NCBI GenBank assembly: GCA_965153455.1
Contig: OZ234502.1
Span: 10,323,495-10,387,494 of the forward strand
DNA from: Sphagnum compactum
Lineage: Eukaryota; Bryophyta; Sphagnopsida; Sphagnales
DNA length: 64,000 nucleotides
Reading direction: 5' to 3'
The notes under the pieces were generated by a model. The model ran no database searches and had not been told where the DNA came from. It worked only from the letters and a program-made list of their open reading frames with translations. The translations under genes were made by a program, and so were the position numbers. This document shows positions 11,963 to 24,747 of the stretch, piece by piece (positions within the stretch are counted from its first letter, which is position 1; each line of letters begins with the position of its first letter).

Positions 11963-14900
11963 TATACAGCAAGACTGGTTCTGATGCCATCTCCTTATGT
12001 GTGCATCCTCTCTTGTACATTGACAGAAACTTGTTCAATTATCTGCATGGAGCTCTCTAGTGGTAGATTCTCACTGTCCAAGAACAGTGAACCCCTGCTC
12101 CTGTCTTGCTGGGTTCTGCACATGTTGTGCTGCTTCTCAAGATTTTTGGTGCAATGAACTGCAGTTGCACATGCAGTAGATTGCAAAAGCTTACATTTTC
12201 TAGACATTTGTGGGCATTGCATAGGAAGAAGATAAGACACCAAGCACCTCCATGAGTTCATGTCCTGCTATTTGTGGGCCCAGATGGTTTGTGGCCACAT
12301 GGAGTAGAGATGGCAGATCTTTGTAGATTAGTATTTCAGCTTCAGTTATTTTCTGAAGTTTTCTGTATTTGAGCTTTGCTTACAAAATGGGTGATCGTAC
12401 TAAATGTCTTTGCTAGATATACCTTACCTCTACTTGAGTGTGATAAGTTGATATGGATTGTTACATTGGAATTCTTCAAAGTGCTAGGATGCACCATGTA
12501 CATTGTTTAAGCATCTGAATGGATGATAGAAGACTGTTTCAGTGGAGGTGGGCACTTTCCTACTTACTGTGCATACCTGATTTTGGATCAGGGTATTAAT
12601 ATGGTGCTCTGTTGTGCAACATCTTAGTTTAAGCATAAGGACATCATATTCCTGGATGGTGATGAGCAGGCACTGACCAGCAAATGGTGAATGGAGACTG
12701 CTGCTTAGAGGGTAGGAACTTCAACAGAACATGAGGTATGAGCAGCAATTAGCCATTGATTGTGCTGCAATTGCAGCTGCTGATTCCAGGAAAGGAACAT
12801 CCACAGCTGATGTGGTAGAATTTGCCTTTGTAGGCATTGCATTGTCTATGATGAAGTTTTTTTGCTAAATAAAGCTGCCTCAGTTTTGGATGAAGTTGCT
12901 ATATTAAGTTACACACGCTGAGGTTTTACTGTACAGTGTGTGTATAAGTCCAACCAGTGTATTTGCAGATGCCCTCAAGACATGTAATCCTTCAAACATC
13001 CAGGAACCCTGAACCTTGCTGGCAATAGGATGTGAGATAGCATCAAAAGAATCATTTGATGGACAAATTTCTTATTACAGCTATGGAGGTTCTGCTTGGT
13101 GTTCCATACAGCAGGGAGGGATGTGACTAAAGGGAAAGTTGAATTTGAGATCCTTGGCAGACAGTGGAATGATGATGGTGGTGTTCTCTGAGACTTGAAT
13201 GTGTTTCCCAGCCCTCCACCTGATTCTGTTGGTGAAGGCAGTATTCTGGCAATCAGCAGCCATTTGCTTGGCTCTATTATAGGTGAAAATAGACGATGGG
13301 ATTAGTGATGTCTGAGTTTGAATTCCTTGTTTTGCAGTGGGCATGGTAGGGCATGGTTGCATGTTATTTTAGTTCTTTTTGCATGGCCAAAATGTCCAAT
13401 GAAGACATGGGTTTTTGCTATGTCTCTTGAGTGCTAGCCAACATCAGGACTCACTCTTCCCATGGCATCTGGAAAGGTGAGCGAAACTCAGGACACAGAT
13501 TTTTGTGTAATGGTTTGAGCAAAGTTCTGCACAGATTATTTGGAACTCATCTACACCCACTTCTGGCAGCTGATGAAGTTGATCAGGCATCATCACAGCT
13601 TGTCATGTGGCGGGCAAGCGCAGTAGGGTGAGCTAGGTGTGCACCCAACATAATCTTGAACACCAAAGCTGATGACGTTAAGGTCTCAGGTGGCAGATTC
13701 AACAATTTTTTCAAAAAATCATGGTCAACAGACATTTTACAAGTCTATGGTCATCACCAAAAGATTACATCACATAATGTGGTCAAGAAAATGACAATAT
13801 CTGCCATCCCAGACCTTAATGTATCCATTGAGCTAGTTTAATTTGTTACATGCTTGTATGATGTATCATATGGCTAAGATGTTAGGATTTATGACCAATT
13901 TAGACAGCATTTACTAGGGATCTAAATCTTGCATGATCACAACATTAGTTTGGTATAGAACAAATGGGTCTATCTTCTTGGGATTCACAAACTAGTGTTG
14001 GATAATATGTAAGTTCAACGCTTGTGTATCTTATTGATACAAACATTCATCTCTTCATAAAATCTTAAGTTTTGGTTATATCCATATGCTAACATAGTGG
14101 GTAACAGATGGGCAAATGATTGACAAGAAAAAAGGGAGACCCCTTCACTCCGTGATACGCCTTCTCATTGGTTGCATGGAAATTCTATTCCTAAATTGGA
14201 TGCGACTATTTTTGGCCTGGACTAGCCTTTCCTAAGAACACACTACTTACGAATTCATCCAATCCTTAACCATGTCTGATTTGCAGGGTTGGTGTCCATT
14301 TTATTTTGTTGTAACTTCATATTTTTTACCCAAATATCGAATTTATAACTCCATTGATACTTTTCCATTGCATTAAATTCATCACCGCCCATTTATGATG
14401 AGTATTTCAATTGCATGTTGCCTCATAAAATCCCGCTAATTTCCAAATTTTGTTTTTCACTGCAATATTTGAACATATTCTTCTTCTGTTTTTTGACACA
14501 ACGATCTCAAGCTTTAGCTTGATAATTAACAATCAGCGTGGTTCATATGGATAGAAAGCATTTGGTTTCAAGAAAAACACAAAGAGAAAGATTTAGATGT
14601 TCATTTGCTAAAATTGTATCCCAAATCTAATTCCATTAGATGTGGTTTTACATGCAATTGGTGTAAATATCCAACATAACCATTTGAAAGTTCACAGTTC
14701 TTTTAATACCAAACCATTTTTGTAAATTTTTTCCCCCTATGTTTGTTATACCTTGCCCACCTATAAGATTCTTTGATTTTCTTTTTTCAAGTGATAATGT
14801 TTTTGCAAGCTAAGCTTGCTTAATAGTTAGACGTCCATTGCACAAAGTCCTTTGTCAAGAAGTGAGAGTTCTCAGTATTATCATTTCCATCACCAATACA

Positions 14901-15773
14901 TGATGATTTTGATTGCCTTCAACATAACTATAAATGGGAATGGCATGAGTATTAACTTGCATGCATAAACCAATAGCATAACTTAAGTGCTCATAAGATA
15001 GGATGTAAAAAGAAGTGAAATGTTTTCAAGGAACAAAAAGTGCCCCTGTGGAATATGACTAGAAATTGGTGTTTATGCAACAAAATATGGGAATGGGAAG
15101 AATCTGCCTCATCAAGAATAACTTCAATAATCATCACAATCTGCAAAACTTGTTTTCAGTGCAGAAATGAACTCCCAACAACATAATGTTCAGGAATTAC
15201 AATCAAACAGTGTATAGTCACTGACAGCAAATTCTCAAGATAAAAATAACCATGGAAAATTGATAGCAAGTTTGAAACACTACCCCAAGAACTCGCATCC
15301 AATTCATGTCATTTTTCCAATTGTATATTCCTGGATGTGTTCTCAAAAACACCACTGATTGCATGCATAGTGTCTCTCACTAGTTCTCAGTTGAAGTGTG
15401 TCCAAGTTTGTTGTGGCAATCAACTCAAATTCAATCAGTTACTGTAATTGAAGAGATGTAGCTGTAACTGATCCCCAGAAAATTCCATCAAATGGGAAAA
15501 AAGTGACAAAGAACAAGGTCAATCTTTTGCTGGCAAGATTACAGAATGCAACACTTGTACACCAACCTAATGAGGACAAGGGCAGAGATATTACTCAGGA
15601 TCCTGATCTCAAAAAGCATCACGCACTGCATAACCCACAGATCAACCTCCATCAACTTTCCAATGTTTGCTCCACTGGATCCCTTGCACAGCACCCTTGG
15701 GTCGAAGACCTCAACAAGTACCAGAATACTGTACAGTGTGTTGAACCTCCTTTGCACAACCAAGCATTTAAGT
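11963..15773. other. Intergenic DNA / probable CWC21 3' region, no second gene recognised
   Basis: The first 1-2 kb has a more balanced base composition than the repeat blocks and probably includes the CWC21 3' untranslated region; an AATAAA occurs near 12868. The open frames at 13081-13362, 13431-13631 and 15503-15775 have no domain I recognise and no supporting splice context. From about 13.9 kb onward it becomes AT-rich. The CWC21 and SKIP8-like genes converge on this stretch. Confidence 0.5.
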
Positions 15774-16310
15774 AACTCTGCAGGTGCTCTTCAATGATAA
15801 TCCTAAATAGACAATATTGGCTCCCATTGAAAAGGACTTGTGATTAGTGAGCCAATTATTGACATGGCAGTGAAAAAGTCAGCAGAGGTTCAGAACTCGT
15901 CAATAATCTAACATATCTTATGGCTGCAACCTGCATTGCCACTTGTTAAGTGTGAATACCTTCCAAACTTATCAGCCAAACTGACCAAAATTAGGCTTCC
16001 AGTTCCCAGGAGAAAATGTCTGCCTTGCATATATGATATCTGTAACTCTGCAGATGTTTTCCAAGGCTCCAAGTAGATAATCCTATCTACTATTGGGAAG
16101 GATTTCTGAGTGACTAGTAGGCAAATTCAAGATAGCAATACAATTCATTAGGGCCTCACAAGACACTATTCATCAAGAATTCACACAGATCAGTTCAAGC
16201 CTCTCTCCAGGCTGAAGTGATGAGCAGTGGCTCCACACCCAGTATTCATCAAGTTCAAACTCTTCATAACATGTCAACCAATCTGGCCAAAATCAACACC
16301 CCCAGCTTCC
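15774..16310. repeat. Diverged tandem duplication at the 3' side of the SKIP8-like gene
   Basis: AACTCTGCAG..GATAATCCT and a following GACTTGTGATTAGTGAGCCAA-like block near 15775 recur near 16046 (AACTCTGCAG, GATAATCCT, GTGACTAGTAGGCAA). The far ends also match: CCAAACTGACCAAAATTAGG near 15980 and CCAATCTGGCCAAAATCAAC near 16278, the latter being the last codons of the F-box gene. The middle is poorly conserved, so the alignment is tentative. Confidence 0.45.
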
Positions 16311-18842
16311 ATTTGAGGCGAGCTGTGACGATGCACCATGAACCATTCCCCATTATGAAGCTCAAAGCAGTTGGTAGAAAGAAGAGGTACTGAGGCATTG
16401 ACAAATTCTTTGACAGTAACCCAGGCTACATCTCCCCGCACACGCACACGTACTTCATCCAAGGAGAAATCAAAGTGCTGAATCCAGTTGAACACCACTT
16501 TCCAGTTCTCCATCACCATGTCATAACTGTGCTCATCAACCACGTCAGAGTTCTCAGTCACTAATTCTAGAGATTGAGACAGCCACAAAGTTGCTTATAA
16601 TGCTGCTGACTTTATCTCAGGTCAGAAAAATGAGAATAGGCTCACTGTTCTACAGACATGGACTACAGAATGCCAAATGTCCCCAACTAGGTTGTATCAG
16701 ACAGTGGAAAGCTGCTAGAAAACTATGATGTCATTCTATAAGATGTGATCATCTCATGAACACCATCCAAAGCAAGCAAATGAGAGGCTTCAGCTGCTCA
16801 ATGAGCAACAATCCTCCAGTCCAAAATCCATCAATCAGCAAATAGCAAGCAAGTAGAGTGCACAATAGTATACTCAGCATCCCTGTGCAAACTCACAAAC
16901 TACCAGACATTGGTGTACCAGTTTCAGACAAACTCCAGTTGGTAAGAGAACAATTGACACTAGCAGTCAGGGTAAGTGGCCTACTCCACAAGCTTCCAGA
17001 GAGGATTGATTTGGATGCCTACCCTGAAAGGAGCTCACCACCCGGATGTATGCATTTGACATAGTCTGCTTGCAACCAGATACTGCTCATTCCCCTTAAC
17101 GACTTTGCTTTAAACTTCTTGTAGAAGCTCATGTTGACATCAGCCACTGCTTTAGTGACTGAATAATGTGCCTTCCACTCATTTGGCGGTACCACAGCAT
17201 CTTGCTCTGCAGTGAAATCCTGAGTTGACCAGGTCACGATTTTTAAAAAAAATGTCACTAATCAGAAAGCAAAATTTCATTACAAAGTAGTTGAATGGAA
17301 TTAGAAGAGAATGTGAAATTAGCTTTACTTCTCACTCTGCACTCTCAAAAGCTGTATACCTGGACCTAGCATATTCATGTTGACATTCCCAGGAGATAAA
17401 GACTTGGAATTGTCATCCCCTGGACCTCATGTCTGATGTAGAACCTTCCACAGAGTTTTTTTGTGCTCATAACAAAATGAAATAGAATCAAACTGGACCA
17501 AAAATTTTCTTGAAAGCAATATCATTCATCTTGATCCAAATTAGGAGGATTGGGATATCCATGAGCATTGTGGATCTATGCAGTCGAATGCTCACAGAGC
17601 TGGTAACAGTATATCTATTAAGACATGAGCAGTAGAGATAAATTTGATGTTTAGTTGTGATTGTGATGGATTCAGATACTTCTCCTTCAGATTCAGCTTG
17701 TAAGGAAGGATACTTACAATCAGATACTGGAACCATGAGCAGTGGAGAGAAGTTTAAACAAAGCAGAGCCAGCTTATGCCTGTGCATGGCACTGCTCTGA
17801 GAGCTTACCTTGTGGAACACAGCCTTCCAAACACTGTCGTCATTGGCAACCCGCCTCAAAACAGAACATGTCATAGACATGTTGCACAAGCTCCTGTAAT
17901 CAAGGTAACTCAGAGTATGCTGCATTATTTCAGGGACAAGCTGCTCCATCATTGATGCAGGCTGATCATTTCCTTTTTCATCTTTGTGAGGCAATGAACC
18001 ATTTGTTGTTGCAGATGTTGATAATAGAGCTGCAGTATTTGGGTGGTGCAATAACAGTTGTCTCTTCTCCCGCCTAACAAATTTCACCACATTCACAGAG
18101 ACAGCACAACTGTTGCCAGTGAGTCCTTAGAGTTACTTGGAAGAATGCTGGAAAACGACTTTTAGCAAAGTTAGCATCATGGCAGGATCCCATTATCATA
18201 CTGGAAAGCAGCATTTCCTCCTCAGCATTGATGTTCTCTTTAATCTCAAACTGTGTAGACTGAAACCTAGCAAACCCTAACCCTTGCAATTCTTGCCATT
18301 TTCCACTGCTAATATCTCTCTCCCCTCCTCCTCCCCTCCAGCAACTAAGGACGTAAAACCTCAAATTTATAGTAGCAAATTTGTATTTCTGGAATCCAAA
18401 TCCAGATTTTGGTGAATTAGGGTTTGCAACACACGCATACCATGCTGTTCAACACACTATCCAACCCTCACGGAATTAGGGTTTAGGAACAAGAAGTCGA
18501 GAGCAAGCAAACGCTCGCGTTTGTTCTGAAGCTCCATCACAGGCGCGTACAAACTGCTTGATACAGAAACTTTGCAAAGAAGGAAACCGGGGGAAGAAAA
18601 CTCAGAAAGCACATTGACTAAAGAAAAAATGCTTCTTAGAGCAGTAGCAGCAGCAGCAGATGCAAAGGTTACCTGGAAATAGAAGACAACCGCTGATTTG
18701 CACGCAGAAGGAGATTAGCCAGCCACACAACAAAAACAAAAGAAACAAAGATAGCCACCGCGAGAAGCAAATACTCCTTGAGATGTATGAAGTAGTAACA
18801 CTCGGAGGTAAACACATAATTCGCTTGAGTGCCTGTCATCAT
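16274..18842 (-). CDS. SKIP8: SKIP8-like F-box protein with N-terminal membrane segment and NTF2/SnoaL-like domain
   Basis: Four exons on the minus strand: 18842-18673, 18109-17809, 17219-17023 and 16526-16274, giving 306 residues. Splice sites are CCAG|GTAACC, AAG|GTAAGC and CAGG|GTAGGC, and all phases agree. The order is: a hydrophobic segment at about residues 27-46 (LLLAVAIFVSFVFVVWLANL); a low-complexity linker; an F-box at about 110-157 (MMEQLVPEIMQHTLSYLDYR...VWKAVFHK); then an NTF2/SnoaL-like domain at about 165-300, with WLQADYVKCIHPGGE and WKVVFNWIQHFDF. This architecture is that of Arabidopsis SKIP8, an SKP1-interacting F-box protein and presumed SCF ubiquitin-ligase adaptor; its substrate is not known to me. 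The first ATG of exon 1 was used, because the open frame upstream of it begins with GTG. Exon 1 is the least certain part: intron 1 holds three telo-box cores, so an internal promoter with a shorter protein lacking the membrane segment is possible. Confidence 0.88.
18268..18484 (-). promoter_or_regulatory. Cluster of telo-box cores in SKIP8-like intron 1
   Basis: Telo-box cores occur near 18268 (AAACCCTAA), 18417-18425 (TTAGGGTTT) and 18476-18484 (TTAGGGTTT) on the plus strand. They lie within the first intron of the F-box gene. Such motifs are usual near transcription starts in plants, so this may be an internal promoter or intronic enhancer. That is inference. Confidence 0.4.
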
Positions 18843-18889
18843 CGCCGTTGCCACATCTCACAAACAAAAAACACAAACCAAAAAAAATT

Positions 18890-19335
18890 CTCAAAGCTTG
18901 GATGCCAAGAAAACAAAAACCACCCCCCCGGACCAAAAAAAAAACAACAACAACAGCAAGATCTCTCCTTGTCTTGTCTTTCTCTACATAAAAAGAAGAC
19001 GATCTCGATTCTCTCCTCCTCTCTCTCCCCACATCAAAAGAAGAAGAAGGGAGAAACAAACCCAACCAGGGGAGGAAAAAAAAAACAAACAAACAAAAAA
19101 CTCCTCCTCCTCCTCCTCGTTTCTTCTTCCTACCTAACAAACAACTAGCTACCAAACCTTCTCATACTTTCTTTCTTCCCCCCTTTCCTTTCTTCCCGTC
19201 TCTTTCTCTTCTTCTTCTCTTGTCTTGCTGCGAATCCCCACTCCATCTCCTTCCCGTTCTCCAACACTCTCTCTATAATCTCTAACAATTTCCTCTTCTC
19301 TTCTTCTTCTTCTTCTTCGTCTTCTCTTGTTTGCA
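18890..19335 (-). promoter_or_regulatory. Long purine-rich leader/promoter of the SKIP8-like gene
   Basis: Read on the minus strand this is GA/GAA-rich, with a (GAA)n run near 19302-19325, a GAGGAGGAGGAG run near 19100, and later T/G-rich stretches running to the start codon. Pyrimidine/purine-biased leaders are common just downstream of plant core promoters. No clear TATA box was found. The many overlapping open frames here on both strands are low-complexity artefacts. Confidence 0.45.
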
Positions 19336-21243
19336 AGAAAGATAGCCATGGAGAATTTGTCGGGGTTACTATTGGTAGTTTTTTTTTGGGTTGAAGTTGG
19401 GGGGGGTGGGGGGGGAATAGGTACTACCTAAATTATATGTACTTATTTTTCCTTATTATTATGATTTTATTATTATTTTGAAAGCCATGGTATTGGGGGG
19501 AGGACTTACAATTACCTATTAGGTAGGTATCTATAAACCTATTTTACAATAATAATAATAATATTATTATTATTAATTTTTTTTAAAGTTTTTTAAATTG
19601 ATTTTGTCAAGTTTGCATAGTGGGGGACTTTGTTATATTTTTTCTTGGGTAAAATTAGGTCTCCAAACTTGGACATATATATATTTGTTTATTTTTTACA
19701 TATAAGGGGTATGCATTGTATGTGTGAATAAGTGAGATGCCCTTCAAACATGTGCATTCACTAAACTGGGGGGACCTTATTTTTAATGCTTCTATAAATT
19801 ATGAGAGGGTGCACCCACATTAATTTTATTTTCCAATGGAGCCATTTGATTGGCCCATCAACCAATATTTTTGGAATGTGGGGAACACTCCCCCAGCATT
19901 GAAGCCTAAATATGCTTCCCTTTGTCTCACCCCTCTCCCCCTTTGCCCTTACAAGTTCTATACATGGAAGTTGAACCATGGCCAAACAATGGAATAAAAA
20001 ATGGGGGGATGAAGGAAAAATCTTGGGGATATCTTGGGAACACAATGGGAACAAAACAAAAGAAGCTCTCTTAAGAGAAGCCGTGGAGGACAAGATAAAA
20101 GTGTCGGTTGAGTTTTTTTTTTTTTTTTTTTTTTTTTCTTGGGGGTAACTTGTGAAGCTTTGATTTTTTTCTACCTTACCCTAAGGTCAGTTTCATCATT
20201 AAATAATCCCCAAAATAGTGAAATGAAATTTGGTGAAAATATGAAGTTCGACATGTTGAAAATCATCATAGTTTACACCCTGAATACTTATATCACAATA
20301 TCATAGTAGATGATGGGAAAAAATATAATTTCAAAAAAATTTAATTGAATTTCAATTTTTGAAAACAATTAATTATTCATTTTGTCAATGTGGAAACTAA
20401 CCCTAGTTACGGGTTTTTTCGATTCCTCTAATGTATATGTTCTGATTTTGGTTTGTCCAAGCTCCAATTTTTCTAACATTTTTTTTAAATTTTTATATAT
20501 GTGTTTCTCTTGACATCATAACCCTGAATCCTAACCATAATGTTGAAGTGTATTAACTTGATCATAGCTAAAGTTGCTTACCATCATGTTATAGTTATTG
20601 GTTGGTGTTGTTTAAAATTTTGATTCATCATAATACCGTAATAATAATGGGAGTGTGTATAGACAATCCAAAGAATTGCTTGACATGTATTGATGAACAA
20701 ATTGGCAAAAGGGCATGTGTATTACTAAATGGATATAATATTTTAGTCTTTGTAATTGATCAATATGATAAATATCATCACTACCCATTCCCCACTTGTG
20801 ACATATATAACAAAAAATAGAATTATTGCTTGTATAATACAAACATATATATAGTTTTAAGTTGATTTAAGTTTCATGAGATATGTGCTCACTTTCATTC
20901 ATGAGTTTTCCAAGAGAAAAAAGGGTTACTTTAAACTGCATATAGAATTAGTTCTCAACATGTTCAGGCTTTCAGAACTTTTTGGGAAAATATATTCCAA
21001 GCATTTTACTTTTGCAATGCAATGAGGCAGGTATTATGAAAGTATTAATCTTGTGTTCAATAAAATCGATTAGAAAATCAACCTACCAAAATGCAAAAAA
21101 TAAATTATGGGTGGGTCTTTGATAAATAGATTACTTACTAAAATCAGTGTTTTCAACTTCTTCTTATGCTTTGTAAAAGCACAAAGGCATGAATTTGTTT
21201 TGTGATATCAATCAAGCTGGTACTGCAAATCCTGTGAGGTCTC
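19336..21243. other. AT-rich intergenic DNA with simple repeats, no gene seen
   Basis: Contains G runs near 19400, an (AAT)n/(ATT)n palindromic microsatellite at about 19548-19577 and a long poly-T at about 20113-20137. The open frames at 19761-20093 and 20602-20842 have no domain signature. It separates the SKIP8-like promoter from the 3' end of the amidohydrolase gene. Confidence 0.5.
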
Positions 21244-24200
21244 TTATCTCACAGTTGAAGAGAAAGCTGGCATTTCAGTTTTACCGTCTAAAGTCAGTAG
21301 CGCTTTGTAAAGCTCTGGACGCCGATCTCTGAAGACACCCCAACTGTGACGCTTAACCTTGATTTGGTTCAAATCAAACTTAGCCACCAATACTGTGTCG
21401 CTCTTGCCATCTGCTGACTGCACTATCTCACCAGTTGCCCCTGCAATAAACCACCTGAGAAATTCAGATGTGCATTCAATACCACAGATGACCCACCCAC
21501 ACGTTCCACACTCAAAAACCTCTTCTTTCATAATCCTCACAAGTGCTATTGCTTATCAGCAACCTTACAGGCTCCAATACACAACTAGAAGCGCTAGAAA
21601 GGTGAAGTACTATTAAGCAACATCATCATACTATCTCTGACATTGCAGAGAGATCTCCACAACAACATCAACAGAGCGTGGGAAAATTTCCATCCTTCCA
21701 AAGCCCATCAGGATCCATACCCAAGAGGTAAACAAACAAACTGTGTTCTTGCTACCTATCTCATGGTTATTTACCTGCTATGAACGATGTCCCATAGAAA
21801 GTAATTTTGCTTGGGCCATGTTCTGTCTGTATCACTTCCTGACCAACCCGATTGGATGCAACCAGCGGTACCTATTTCAAACCTCCCGAGGGAGAACATA
21901 TTTTATCAGTGTGATCTGGGTTACAGATACAGCACGCCGATCAAATATCACAACTGATGTGTTGATGCAGACAAAGCCGTAAATGAAAATGCTGAGTGCA
22001 CATACCACATTAGCACCAGCATGCCCCTGCATAACTCTTCGCCAGTGTGCACTTGAATCCAAGTCAGCGTCTTGTGGTTCAGTGCCAATCGCAGTTGGAT
22101 AGAACAGCACTTCAGCTCCCATTAAGACCAGGGCCCTTGCCATCTCCGGAAACCACTGGTCCCAACAGATTCCTGTGCAAATTTCCTCTAATCAAAACTC
22201 AAGCTGCAATGCGACAAAAGATTGGATGCTAGGACCTCAGAAGGAGTAGCTGTTTGACCTGCCTTCTGGTCAGCATTTGGCAATGGTTTCCACATTCTTC
22301 AAGCTCTACAAATGTGAATTTTCCTGAGAAGGAGTTGGAATCAACAAATTACAACCTACCTATACCAATTGTAGCAAACTTGGTCTTGAATACCTGCACA
22401 CCACACACAAAATGCTTGTACTCTAGATGAGAAATGTGCCCTATCAAAAAGAAAGTAGCAAGAAACCCAACTGCATAATACCCATACTCACATTCTCTAA
22501 AAAAAATCAGCTCATTCAGAACAAACTGTTGTACTGTTGTTACAGGATTGTTTCACTCAAGGCAAACAATTTTCATGGCTGTAGCAGTCCCATGCTCCTG
22601 CTGCTGAACCTATTCCTGAAGGTGAAACAGGAAAAAAAGGGTTCTTTTCCATCACATTGAATCTCCTGAAACCTGTGCACCGACTGAAACCAAAAATGGT
22701 GGAACCTGAAAGTACCCTCCAGTATCAGCATAATGTAAAAGGAAGGTGGAAGATTCTTTCAGTTTGCAAATAACAAGCACTTTACTGAAGGGGACCAGCA
22801 CTTTTACCTACAAAAGCAGAAAAGAATCAACCTTGAAGCCAGTGTCACCAGGATTGAAGTAGAATTTCTCTTGATAACCTGCAACATGAAGGGTCAACCT
22901 GCAAAAGATAAGTGTACTGGGAGAAAGAGAAGTTACACATGACTCTGAATTGGCATGTTACATCTTTTCCCGAGACTACTGCAAATCATTACAGCACAAA
23001 ACGCACTCACAGAGGTTTTCATTTGCAACAGGTTCAGCCCAATTGTTACTGACCTGGTCCATCTGGGATATGGGATTTACGATACAAGCCAAGATCAGTG
23101 CCATCTGCATCGATGAGCACAATGGAGTTATAATGTGCATTGTTTGCTTCCTCAAAAAAGCTCACTGGAATGACAACCCCTAGCTCCTTTGCCAGCCTTT
23201 GCATCCTGCTTGTTTGCCACAGCATTCTTTGGTTCAGATTGCTGCAATACAGTATTGCTGCTATAACATCAACATGAATGAGCCATGGAATTCCTAGGTT
23301 TCACTGCAGGAAGGAAGGAATCTGTGCCTGCACCTTGGATGACAGTCCCATGCAAAAGAGTACATGACAAAATTCACCACCATTTCTTCCTTCCTCTTAC
23401 AACAAGCCAAAATTCAGCATATCAACTATGGGTTCAGTAAGATAGTTTTTGCCTTTGGATGGTGGGATGGCCTTCTCGAGGACGAGCTCGTGCAAAGAAA
23501 TCTTCTCGCTGGGCCTGACAGAAGTAGTACCCTTCAAATAGCTCCTGAGACAAGAATTTCCACAGGGTATGCAGTATCACCCATGGTAGAGATGCTCATC
23601 ATCATACCCCCTTTCATAAACTACTGAACAGCGAAGATGGACAAAACCAGAGGCAAAAACTCCAAGAGAGTGCACCAGGACACAGAAACAACAACTACAG
23701 AAAAACACCTCTCATGTCTCTGTACAGTCAAACTAGAAAATCTACAGACCCAATGATCTGTGTCAAGCTTGCATCAGGTTCAAAAGGATCTAGAGAGGAA
23801 TACGGTGCACAAACACATACCTGAATGAGAACAATGTTTGCACCTTTGGAATGCGCTTCTCGAACCATCCTACAAAAAGAAGAACATATGTTCAAGGTTT
23901 GGGGTCAAGTTTGGTGTTGAACTAATTTTTCTGTTCATTTCGTTTGTTCGCTTCTTTCATTCATTCTTTCTTCCACCTTACAAAGAAAGAGTCCTGAGCT
24001 CGAGATTGAAGAAAGAGTTGCAATGGCAACAACAATAACAACAACAACTCTCTTCCACCGCCTTCCCAGTACAATTCCAAACCTTTCACTGATTAGGTCT
24101 CAATGAGAAAGATTTGCACCCCAAAAAAAAGAAAAGAGCTGTTCAGAGATATTGTCTTCTTGGTGGGCACCAGATTCAAGACAAATGAAGACAGAGCTCC

Positions 24201-24343
24201 TTCTGCCAAAGTGGCCACAAGAAGAATTGAGGGAGAGGCAACACCACCCACTTCTCTGCCTTCGCCACATTTGTATCGACATCATCAGTACAAGCGAACT
24301 GCAGAGCTGCCACGGCCACTATCCGCTCTTCCTTGTTCGCCAT
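21244..24343 (-). CDS. CPA: N-carbamoylputrescine amidohydrolase (nitrilase superfamily)
   Basis: Nine exons on the minus strand: 24343-24252, 23869-23821, 23544-23453, 23205-23054, 22878-22832, 22393-22360, 22172-22006, 21871-21775 and 21440-21244, giving 308 residues (plant orthologues are about 300). It hydrolyses N-carbamoylputrescine to putrescine, CO2 and ammonia, the last step of the arginine-decarboxylase route to polyamines. The catalytic triad is visible: Glu48 in IQELFEGYYFCQAQ, Lys121 in GLYRKSHIPDGPG and Cys158 in GICWDQWFPE. Other family signatures are FYPTAIGTEPQD, HWRRVMQGHAGANV, LVASNRVG and SWGVFRDRRPELY. The start ATG begins MANKEERIVAVAALQFACTD, which aligns with known N-termini. 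Exon 3 ends AAAG with the intron starting GC, so intron 3 appears to be a GC-AG intron. A telo-box and a GATAACCGG motif lie upstream. Family and function are firm; the two smallest exons (34 and 47 nt) are supported by conserved motifs. Confidence 0.95.
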
Positions 24344-24651
24344 CTCTCTGTGTGTCTCTGTCTCTCTGTGTGTTCGTCTCTCTCGCGCGCTTCTTGTTTG
24401 TTGGTTTCGTGGGCTTCCTTGCTTTCGCGCTCACAGAGCATGACAATGCTGAAAGCTCAAGAGCACTTTTTTCCCTCTTTTTTGGATCTTTTTGCATTCC
24501 GTTGGGCATCAACCTCCAATGTTTGCGGCTATGACCTTCAGATCACCAAATTTGCTGCAAGATTCCAGGGGGTCTTTCTCCGCGCATCTCTCGTGCGTAG
24601 GACCCGCAAGAAGGAAAGTTTCTTCGTTTCCTTGATTCCTTTCTTTGTCAT

Positions 24652-24660
24652 AAACCCTAA
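24652..24660 (+). promoter_or_regulatory. Telo-box upstream of the amidohydrolase gene
   Basis: AAACCCTAA on the plus strand (TTAGGGTTT in the gene's orientation), about 310 bases before the start codon, directly followed by ACCCCGGG. The position fits the promoter/leader of the minus-strand gene. Confidence 0.5.
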
Positions 24661-24747
24661 ACCCCGGGCCACCTACGTAGTCTGCCACTCCCGCGTCTGA
24701 AGCCGCAGAAAGGACGGTTAAGTGCGGTTACCACAAATCGGGGACAC

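Noticed and set aside
13081-13641. Possible gene between CWC21 and SKIP8-like
   Set aside because: Genic-looking base composition, but no conserved motif, no consistent frame across plausible splice sites.
18074-18364. Open frame in SKIP8-like intron 1
   Set aside because: It overlaps the acceptor of exon 2 in another frame and has no conserved motif; reading through would lose the F-box frame.
18843-18854. N-terminal extension of the SKIP8-like protein
   Set aside because: The open frame extends four codons upstream but begins with GTG; ATG at 18842 is the first normal start.
18660-19349. Multiple frames in the purine/pyrimidine-rich SKIP8 leader
   Set aside because: Runs of Glu, Arg, Ser or Lys arise from GAA/GAG repeats; several frames are open simultaneously, as in low-complexity DNA.
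24103-24700. Two overlapping plus-strand open frames over the amidohydrolase promoter and exon 1
   Set aside because: They run antisense to conserved exon 1 (MANKEERIVAVAALQFACTD) and show no domain; low-complexity Ser/Leu/Cys content.
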